The notes under the pieces: generated by a model
What the model was told of the DNA's origin: nothing
The model's input: only the letters and a program-made list of their open reading frames with translations
The model's database searches: none
Shown: piece by piece, positions 1-6,816 of the stretch
How positions within the stretch are numbered: the stretch's first letter is position 1
How the letters are laid out: each line of letters opens with the position of its first letter
Assembly: GCA_021324515.1 (NCBI GenBank)
Contig: JAJPIY010000081.1
Location: forward strand, 1-45,160
Length of the DNA stretch: 45,160 bases
Reading direction: 5' to 3'
DNA from: Planctomycetota bacterium
GTDB taxonomy: Bacteria > Planctomycetota > Planctomycetia > Gemmatales > Gemmataceae
Program-made: the position numbers and the translations under genes

Positions 1-15
1 AATTTGGCACAATTC

Positions 16-101
16 CCCCCCCACCCCAACCCTCCCCCACCAGGGGGGAGGGGGCCGTTTTTCTCCCTCCCCCCTGGTGGGGGAGGGTTGGGGTGGGGGG
101 G
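16..101. repeat. Long perfect inverted repeat (37-nt arms, 12-nt loop), GC-rich dispersed-type hairpin
   Basis: Arm 16-52 (CCCCCCCACCCCAACCCTCCCCCACCAGGGGGGAGGG) is the reverse complement of 65-101. Confidence 0.9.
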
Positions 102-291
102 AAAGGGAAAAAATGTCCAATCTCCCCGTGCTCAGTATAACACCTCCGGTAGCGCTACCGGGGGGGGGCACACCCCCCGCTCGCCCTCGGGTCTATACCG
201 GGGTGTGCCCCCTCGCTCGCCGGGGTGCGGACGCAACCGTGCAACCGTGCTCGCCCCAATCGAGTGGCGGGCTAATAAGGACTTATAGCTC

Positions 292-1980
292 ATGAATTCA
301 CGCACACACGTTTCCTTCGACTCGCCCTCGGCGATGCATGATAATAGTCAACACCATGACGCAAGGGACGGTCACGCCGTTTCTCCCTATCGCGCCGAAC
401 CCCTGACCGACTTTAGCCGAGCTGCCGCGCGGCGTGCGATGGACGCCGCTCTGGCCCAGGTGTCGTCGCAGCTGGGCCGCACTTATCCGCCCATCATAAA
501 CGGTCAAGCCGTCCTCACGGCGGCAACCTTCGACTCGCTCAATCCGTCGCACTGTAAGCAGGTCGTCGGCCGCTGTGGGCGATCGAGTGTCGAACAAGCA
601 GACGCCGCTGTCGCTGCGGCCAAGGCGGCGTTTCCGGCTTGGCGTGATACCGAGGCGCCGAAACGGGCCGAGTATTTGTTTCGGGCGGCGCAAGTGATGC
701 GGCGGCGGCGCTTCGAGTTGGCGGCGTGGCAGGTCTACGAATGTGGCAAACCACGGCGTGAGGCCGACGCCGACGTGGCCGAGAGCATTGATTACTGCGA
801 GTTCTACGGTCGAGAAATGCTGCGCTTGGCCCAACCAAGACGGCGCGACGTACCTGGGGAGGACAACGTCTATTTCTACGAGCCGCGCGGCGTCGCCGTC
901 GTCATCGCGCCGTGGAACTTTCCGCTGGCCATTCTCTGCGGCATGACTACGGCCGCCCTCGTTACCGGCAATACCGTGGTCATGAAGCCGGCCGAGCAAT
1001 CCTCCGTCATCGGCGCCAAGCTAATGGAGATATTCCAAGAAGTGGAATTGCCTCCCGGCGTGGTCAACTGTTTACCAGGCTTCGGCGAAGAGATTGGGCC
1101 GGTGCTGGTCGATCATCCTGACGTGACCTTGATTGCTTTCACCGGCTCACGCAGCGTCGGTCTGCACATTAACCGGCAGGCCGCCGAGGTCCGGCCGGGG
1201 CAGGAACAGATCAAGCGGGTCCTCGCCGAAATGGGCGGCAAAAATGCGATCCTCATCGATGACGACGCCGACATGGACGAGGCGGTCCTTGGCGTCGTAG
1301 CCAGCGCCTTTGGCTATGCAGGGCAGAAATGCTCGGCGTGCAGCCGGGTCATTGTGTTGGAATCGGTGCATGATGCCTTTGTCACGCGCTTGATCGAGGC
1401 AACACGCAGCCTGAAGATCGCTCCCGCTGAGGATCCCGGCTGCACGGTCGGCCCGGTCATCGATGCCGAAGCCCACCAGCGCATTGAGAACGCCATCGAC
1501 AAGGGCAAGAACGAAGGCCGGCTTGTCTATGCCGGCGATGTAGGTTCATGGAAAGAAGAGGGCTATTACATTGCGCCCCATATTTTTGATGATGTCGCGC
1601 CCAAGGCGAGCATCGCCCAAGAAGAAATCTTTGGCCCGGTCTTGGCGGTGCTGCGGGCGCGCGATCTCGATCAAGCGTTAGAAATTGCCAATGGTACGGC
1701 CTATGCGCTGACAGGAGGGCTGTTTTCACGCAGTCCGGAACACATTGCCCGCGTCAAGCGTGAGTTCCGCGTCGGCAACCTGTATATCAATCGCAAGATC
1801 ACCGGAGCGCTAGTCGATCGTCAGCCGTTTGGCGGTTTCAAGATGTCGGGTATGGGCTCTAAAGCAGGCGGTCCCGATTACTTGCTCCAGTTCGTCCTGC
1901 CGCGTACTATTACAGAAAATACGCTCCGCCGCGGCTTCGCCCCCGATGTCCACAAGATTGAGTGCGCTATAGAAAATTAA
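292..1980 (+). CDS. pruA: L-glutamate gamma-semialdehyde (P5C) dehydrogenase / aldehyde dehydrogenase family
   Basis: Full-length ALDH fold motifs: APWNFPLAI, TGNTVVMKPAEQSS, FTGSRSVG, LAEMGGKNA, GYAGQKCSACSR catalytic Cys, EEIFGPVLAV, PFGGFKMSG; long N-terminal extension typical of P5CDH. Confidence 0.88.
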   Translation: MNSRTHVSFDSPSAMHDNSQHHDARDGHAVSPYRAEPLTDFSRAAARRAMDAALAQVSSQLGRTYPPIINGQAVLTAATFDSLNPSHCKQVVGRCGRSSVEQADAAVAAAKAAFPAWRDTEAPKRAEYLFRAAQVMRRRRFELAAWQVYECGKPRREADADVAESIDYCEFYGREMLRLAQPRRRDVPGEDNVYFYEPRGVAVVIAPWNFPLAILCGMTTAALVTGNTVVMKPAEQSSVIGAKLMEIFQEVELPPGVVNCLPGFGEEIGPVLVDHPDVTLIAFTGSRSVGLHINRQAAEVRPGQEQIKRVLAEMGGKNAILIDDDADMDEAVLGVVASAFGYAGQKCSACSRVIVLESVHDAFVTRLIEATRSLKIAPAEDPGCTVGPVIDAEAHQRIENAIDKGKNEGRLVYAGDVGSWKEEGYYIAPHIFDDVAPKASIAQEEIFGPVLAVLRARDLDQALEIANGTAYALTGGLFSRSPEHIARVKREFRVGNLYINRKITGALVDRQPFGGFKMSGMGSKAGGPDYLLQFVLPRTITENTLRRGFAPDVHKIECAIEN

Positions 1981-1989
1981 AAGAGACGA

Positions 1990-2098
1990 CCGGGCGGGTT
2001 GGCTATGGTGTGCAGGGAGAGCCTGCAACAAACAAAACACGTCAAGCCGGTTCTCCGGCTGACCCTCTTCTCTGTTCCTGAAACACCAGCCCGCCCGG
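1990..2098. other. Intergenic multi-stem structured element between convergent genes (bidirectional terminator or RNA element)
   Basis: Outer arms CCGGGCGGGTTGG (1990-2002) / CCAGCCCGCCCGG (2086-2098), enclosing hairpins TGCAGG-gagag-CCTGCA (2011-2027) and AGCCGG-ttct-CCGGCT (2045-2060); TTTT follows at about 2101. Confidence 0.6.
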
Positions 2099-2137
2099 CG
2101 TTTTCTCGCGGCGCAGCTTAGGCGACGTAGCCCGCTC

Positions 2138-2740
2138 TCAACGACGACAGCCCAGGAACCCCCACCCGACGCCGACAACTGGCGCCGGCGCTACGTATTC
2201 GACAATGGGTTGCTCAACGATCACGGGTGTGGCCCGGTAGACGGTGCGAACCGGAGTGGGCTGTAAAGCGGTGTCTTGCAAGGCTTGAATGACCCGCGTA
2301 TCTACTCCTTGACGATTGAGCCAAATAATCTGGTCCGCGGTCAGCCGATAGACGACACCGCTGGTGCGGATTTGTTCGATGATCTGTTCGGGCGGCACGG
2401 CATTCTGCGTCATGTGGACGATGTCTTCGAGACTGGGTGCGCGGGCGACGGCTTCCGCCGACGCGGCTTGGACGGCACGCTGGGCTTTTTTGGCTGCAAC
2501 CCCATCGGCGATGGCGCCGCCGATCAGTCCTGCCCCGGCGCCGAGAGCGCCACCTGCCAGGGCTGCCCCCGGACCATGCCCGGCCAGGGCGCCGACGCCG
2601 GTGCCGATAAGGCCGCCAGCCGCCGCGCCGGTGCCAGCCGCCGTCTCACATCCGCTGCTGATGGCCAAGCTCGTCAGCAAGCCAGCCACGAACAGCGTGC
2701 GGACGTAACCCAACGCTTCCGGCTTGCATAGAACTATCAT
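2138..2740 (-). CDS. Glycine-zipper-containing putative lipoprotein
   Basis: Signal peptide plus Cys (LFVAGLLTSLAISSGC), then GAAAGGLIGTGVGALAGHGPGAALAGGALGAGAGLIGGAIADG glycine zipper; start chosen at the ATG preceding the signal peptide. Confidence 0.7.
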   Translation of the reverse strand: MIVLCKPEALGYVRTLFVAGLLTSLAISSGCETAAGTGAAAGGLIGTGVGALAGHGPGAALAGGALGAGAGLIGGAIADGVAAKKAQRAVQAASAEAVARAPSLEDIVHMTQNAVPPEQIIEQIRTSGVVYRLTADQIIWLNRQGVDTRVIQALQDTALQPTPVRTVYRATPVIVEQPIVEYVAPAPVVGVGWGFLGCRR

Positions 2741-3033
2741 GTCCCAACTCCTTCTGCTTCCGAGCATGCCCCGTTTTGCCGGCGCGGGCAGAGCAACCGA
2801 CAAAATGCGACATCGTTGCGGATAGCATAACTCATGCGCATTCGTCAATCTCAGCCGCGTTTCGGCCACGGAACGCCAGAGCGCCTACAACCTCACTCTA
2901 CCCTATCGGTCAAGAGGAGAGGTCCACATAAATCAGGAGCAATCCGTTTGCCTGTCTTTCCCCGTCTACGCCGCGGACCCAAACGGCAGACCGCTTGTAG
3001 GAAAGGCCAAAGCCTGTTAGAACAGGAAATAAG

Positions 3034-3105
3034 GGGCCTATAGCTCAACGGCAGAGCAGGGGACTCATAATCCCTTGGTTGCAGGTTCGAATCCTGCTGG
3101 GCCCA
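3034..3105 (+). tRNA. tRNA with CAU anticodon (elongator Met or lysidine-type Ile2), no encoded CCA
   Basis: Cloverleaf by eye: acceptor GGGCCTA/TGGGCCC, D-arm GCTC..GAGC, anticodon loop CTCATAA in stem GGGGA/TCCCT, T-arm GCAGG-TTCGAAT-CCTGC. Confidence 0.93.
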
Positions 3106-3116
3106 CTATTCGGATT

Positions 3117-3944
3117 ATGAAGAGCAGCTTTATCTTTTTCCCTTTTGACCTGTTTGGCAGCTCTGGCACGAGCGCCGGCGTCACCCTGCTGGCCGACGAA
3201 CTGCGCGAAATTCTCGCCGATAATCGCCGCGAACGGTTGCCGACGCGCGCGCAATGTTATACCGATCAGGTTCGTCTGCGCGAGTTCCACTTTGACACGC
3301 TCGCCGCTTATGCCGATTGGCGGCGCCAGGGCCGGCAAGCCGTGCGGCAAGTGCTGCGCCAGGGCGATTTTCTCTTCTGGATCACAGGCAACCACTTGGG
3401 CGCTCTGCCAGTTTATGATGAACTGGCCAACAGCGGCGAGGATACGCTCGTCGTGCAATTGGATGCGCACCTGGACATTCACCACTTCCGTGATTGCACA
3501 AAGGAGCTTTCGCACGGCAACTTCTTGCTGCATTGTGAGGGAACGCTGCCCCCGCTGATCAATCTGGGCCATCGCGATCTATTGCTAGTACCCGACTACA
3601 TCGGTCGCTATTATCGCTGTACCTTCAGTGCGGCGGAACTGGCCATCGATCCGCAGCCCGCCCTCGACGCGCTGCGTCAAGCAAGGCGCGGCGCCCAGCG
3701 CGTGTTTGTGGATGTGGATTGCGACGTGCTCGATCCGCTGTGCTTCCCAGCAGCGGCACAGCCGGTGCCCTTTGGTTTGTCCGCGTCTCTGTTGCTGCGC
3801 CTGGTAGATGCGATCTGGTCGCCGAACGTGGCGGGACTGATGCTCTCGGAATTCGATCCCAGCCGCGATCGCAACGATCAAAGTCTGGCCATGTTGGTAT
3901 GGCTGCTCGAATACCTACTGTTGCGGCAGCACGAACCGGCGTAA
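3117..3944 (+). CDS. Arginase/agmatinase/formiminoglutamase (ureohydrolase) family protein
   Basis: Metal-binding motifs DAHLD and DVDCDVLDP, EFDPSRDRN near the C-terminus; first motif is GNHLG instead of canonical GGDHS. First ATG at 3117; track ORF opens at a TTG inside the tRNA. Confidence 0.75.
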   Translation: MKSSFIFFPFDLFGSSGTSAGVTLLADELREILADNRRERLPTRAQCYTDQVRLREFHFDTLAAYADWRRQGRQAVRQVLRQGDFLFWITGNHLGALPVYDELANSGEDTLVVQLDAHLDIHHFRDCTKELSHGNFLLHCEGTLPPLINLGHRDLLLVPDYIGRYYRCTFSAAELAIDPQPALDALRQARRGAQRVFVDVDCDVLDPLCFPAAAQPVPFGLSASLLLRLVDAIWSPNVAGLMLSEFDPSRDRNDQSLAMLVWLLEYLLLRQHEPA

Positions 3945-4028
3945 ACCGTCGTCGCCCGTCGTCCGTTGGCTGTCGGCCGTCAAACCGAATGCCAACAACT
4001 CTCAACGGACGGCGGACGACGAACAACG
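3945..4028. repeat. Imperfect inverted repeat between convergent genes
   Basis: CGTCGTCGCCCGTCGTCCGTTGGCTGTCGG ... CCGAATGCCAACAACTCTCAACGGACGGCGGACGACG can fold back with mismatches. Confidence 0.55.
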
Positions 4029-4031
4029 GCG

Positions 4032-4769
4032 TCACGGTTTCTCGAACACCTTGTCATCGAGCTTTTCTGCATATTTCGCCTCAGTGATCTCGCTTTCGAT
4101 GTAGGTCTTGCCGTCGTACTTGATCGTGACCTTACGCGCGGTCATTATGCCATCGACGTCCCGATAGTCGCTGTACAGCGTCTCCGCCGCAACCTCTTCT
4201 CCCCCGCGCAAGGGATCTTTGATGCGTGTTTCCACTTTAAGCAACAAGTAGTTCTCTTTGTCGAAGTACAGGTTGAGGTCGCGGAAACCTCTGTGTTCGA
4301 CGTGCAGACCAATGGCCGGACGATCGTCGATTTTTTCCTCCCCCAGCGGCGACAATTTGTATTCTCGGTCCAGCAGCACCACCAGATGAGAGATCAAGTT
4401 GGCATTGAGTTGTTCGCGCATCTCATCCAATTCTTCCTTGACGCATTCTCGGCTCAGGTCGCCGAACTTGACCCATCCTTTGTCACCGTTGAGGACTTGG
4501 ACCAGTTTGCCCAGTTTGGACTCCGCAACCGTGCGTGAGCGGTCGGGCGCCTGGAGCGAGGTTTCGGTAGTGTACTCCAGGTCGAGAAGTTTGCCCTTGG
4601 TTTTGGTAATGTAGCCTTTGCATTTCGCCAGATTATCACCACCGTGGGCCTTGATGGCACGTGCAACAATTTCCCGCATCTTGGCATCTTCATCCTTATT
4701 GCCGCGGACGGAGAAGATGATGATCCCAAAGACGCAAACAACGCCCACGACTCCCGCGATTTTCCGCAT
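4032..4769 (-). CDS. Hypothetical secreted/membrane-anchored protein, possibly outer-membrane lipoprotein-sorting-like
   Basis: N-terminal TM/signal (IAGVVGVVCVFGIIIF), then beta-rich segments (DLNLYFDKENYLLLKVETRI, YSDYRDVDGIMTARKVTIKYDGK) reminiscent of LolA-like domains. Confidence 0.6.
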   Translation of the reverse strand: MRKIAGVVGVVCVFGIIIFSVRGNKDEDAKMREIVARAIKAHGGDNLAKCKGYITKTKGKLLDLEYTTETSLQAPDRSRTVAESKLGKLVQVLNGDKGWVKFGDLSRECVKEELDEMREQLNANLISHLVVLLDREYKLSPLGEEKIDDRPAIGLHVEHRGFRDLNLYFDKENYLLLKVETRIKDPLRGGEEVAAETLYSDYRDVDGIMTARKVTIKYDGKTYIESEITEAKYAEKLDDKVFEKP

Positions 4770-4888
4770 AATCGGCCTCCACTCCCGAGTGAAAGAAGCA
4801 ACGCTTCCTCCAATAGAGGAAGAGCCCTGTTATTGCCAGATTCGCTCAGAAATGCTAGACCGATTTTTTGCGGGTCTCGTTCAGCCGT

Positions 4889-5962
4889 TCAGCGGGGTTC
4901 GTTGCACGACAACGCCGCCAGCACGGCGTCGGCCACTTCCACAGTGCTGGCGTCGCCACCCAGGTCCGGGGTGCGCGGGGCGCCGGCCTTGAGCACGTCG
5001 GCCACGGCCTTTCGCAAGGCGGCGGCGCTTTTGTCCAGTCCCAGGTGCTCCAACAACAGTCCCGCTGACAAGATGGCCGCCAACGGATTGGCGATGCCCT
5101 TACCAGCGATGTCCGGCGCCGAGCCATGAACTGGCTCGAACATGCTTGGATACGTGCGCTCGGGATTGATATTGGCACTGGCGGCTAGGCCCATGCTGCC
5201 AGTGACGATGGCGCTGAGGTCGGTCAAGATGTCGCCGAACAGGTTACTGGCCACTACCACGTCGAAGGTCTCCGGCTTACGCACAAAATCCATGGCCGCC
5301 GCATCAACCAAAAGCGAATGGGCCTGTACGTCCGGGTAAGCGCGCTGAACGTCTCGGAATACTTCGTCCCACAACACCATGCCGAACGTTTGGGCGTTCG
5401 ATTTGGTAATGGAGGTGACTTTTTTGCGGCGTTTGCGCGCGCCTTCAAAGGCGGCACGCATAATGCGTTCACAGCCGCGGCGTGTGAAGGTGTTGGTCTG
5501 GATGGCGATTTCGTGGGGCGTACCCTGATAAAGTCGGCCGCCAATGGGTGCATACTCGCCCTCGGTGTTCTCGCGATAAACCACCATGTCAATGGAACCA
5601 GGCGCCTTGTCGCGCAACGGCGACTGGACGCCGTCAAACAGGTAAGCAGGGCGAAGATTGACGTATTGATCGAAACGGCGGCGCATGGGCAACAACAGGC
5701 CGTGCAGCGTAATATGATCGGGCACCTCCGGATGGCCGATGGCCCCCAAGAGAATCGCGTCGTGCCGGCAAAGAATGTCCCAGCCGTCGGGCGGCATCAT
5801 TTGCCCCGTTTTTTGATAATGGCTGGAACTCCACGGTAGCCGATTCCACTCAAGGACGGCTTGGTCATGGCGGCGGGCGGCGTCGGCGACCCGGATGGCT
5901 TGCTCGATCACTTCCGGCCCGATACCGTCGCCGCCAATTACAGCAATGCGGAAAGCTGCCAT
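4889..5962 (-). CDS. Isocitrate/isopropylmalate dehydrogenase family; tartrate/D-malate dehydrogenase-like
   Basis: IAVIGGDGIGPEVI start, YRENTEGEYAPIGG, SITKSNAQTFGMVLWDEVF, NLFGDILTDLSAIVTGSMGLAASANINPERTYPSMFEPVHGSAPDIAGKGIANPLA. Confidence 0.88.
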   Translation of the reverse strand: MAAFRIAVIGGDGIGPEVIEQAIRVADAARRHDQAVLEWNRLPWSSSHYQKTGQMMPPDGWDILCRHDAILLGAIGHPEVPDHITLHGLLLPMRRRFDQYVNLRPAYLFDGVQSPLRDKAPGSIDMVVYRENTEGEYAPIGGRLYQGTPHEIAIQTNTFTRRGCERIMRAAFEGARKRRKKVTSITKSNAQTFGMVLWDEVFRDVQRAYPDVQAHSLLVDAAAMDFVRKPETFDVVVASNLFGDILTDLSAIVTGSMGLAASANINPERTYPSMFEPVHGSAPDIAGKGIANPLAAILSAGLLLEHLGLDKSAAALRKAVADVLKAGAPRTPDLGGDASTVEVADAVLAALSCNEPR

Positions 5963-6117
5963 TGTCTGGTTCCTCAAAGTAAGTTATGACCTCTAGCCGC
6001 TTGCCACAGAGCGTGCAGCGGTAGGTTGCGACAATTTAGTCGGTGCGGCAAGCGAGTCAAGTGGCGGGAGACTTCCGCAATGTGGGAGATAGCTGGAAAA
6101 GTCTGGGCTACGACCAG

Positions 6118-6145
6118 AAGGGAACAGTCTTTATCCTGTTCCCTT
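6118..6145. promoter_or_regulatory. Perfect 10-bp hairpin ending 3 nt before a start codon
   Basis: AAGGGAACAG (6118-6127) / CTGTTCCCTT (6136-6145), 8-nt loop; ATG at 6149. Confidence 0.55.
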
Positions 6146-6148
6146 ACA

Positions 6149-6814
6149 ATGGCGGCCCGGATTTTTCCCTTTGCTCTGGTCTGCCTTGCGGCCGGTTGTG
6201 AGAGCAATTTCGGCGTCAGACAGCAGGGCGACCCCCTCTTGGGCATTCATGCCGCGCCCCGACAGCTGGAGCCCTCGACTCCCCCCAGCAACGCAACCGC
6301 CCAGGCAACGTCCGGCCCCATCCCGCCGATGCCGTCTTCATACACGGCGACGGGCACGGCTCCGGTAGCTGGCGGTGAGACGGCTACTCCTGAAAACCCA
6401 CGCAATTTACGCATGGCCGGAGATACGCTCGCCCCGCCCCCTCCCTCTCCTTCTCTGACGGGGGGGAACGGAGCAGGCGCCGCAGCAGCGCGCGGCGCCT
6501 CTCCAGCTGTCAATGTGGGCAATCCCGAACCTGTACCCCCAGTCGGGACCACCGCGAACTTGGCAACTTCCTCTGGGTCCAGCGTATCTGCTGCCAATAT
6601 ACGGACCTATGAAGACGCCCAACAATTCCTGAAACAGCATCATGTCACATGGCAGCGCATGAGCCAGGACGACGGCGAGTGGAAATTTGCTTGCGGAATC
6701 CCCAATCCCAGCAATCCTCACGTGAACAAGACCTACCAAACCAACAGGCCGTTCCCTGATCTTCTGTCGGCGATGCGCGCCGTCATCGCCCAGATCGAGC
6801 AAGCGCCGCAGTGA
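6149..6814 (+). CDS. Putative lipoprotein of unknown function
   Basis: MAARIFPFALVCLAAGC lipobox, Pro/Gly/Ala-rich linker, conserved-looking C-terminal region (TYEDAQQFLKQHHVTWQRMSQDDGEWKFACGIPNPSNP). Confidence 0.6.
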   Translation: MAARIFPFALVCLAAGCESNFGVRQQGDPLLGIHAAPRQLEPSTPPSNATAQATSGPIPPMPSSYTATGTAPVAGGETATPENPRNLRMAGDTLAPPPPSPSLTGGNGAGAAAARGASPAVNVGNPEPVPPVGTTANLATSSGSSVSAANIRTYEDAQQFLKQHHVTWQRMSQDDGEWKFACGIPNPSNPHVNKTYQTNRPFPDLLSAMRAVIAQIEQAPQ

Positions 6815-6816
6815 CC

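Noticed and set aside
298-999. 233-aa minus-strand ORF opposite pruA
   Set aside because: The plus frame has complete ALDH motifs; the antisense frame has none.
3045-3572. 175-aa minus-strand ORF spanning the tRNA and arginase start
   Set aside because: Its C-terminal-side text (GPSRIRTCNQGIMSPLL) is just the tRNA read in reverse, a known misannotation pattern.
5998-6054. 8-bp inverted repeat CGCTTGCC/GGCAAGCG in a divergent promoter region
   Set aside because: Short arms with a 41-nt gap are expected by chance in GC-rich DNA; could be an operator but not supported.
6429-6475. C-rich/G-rich stretch (CCCCCTCCCTCTCCTTCTCTGACGGGGGGG) in the lipoprotein linker as a possible captured hairpin
   Set aside because: Arms are too imperfect to distinguish from ordinary Pro/Gly codon runs.
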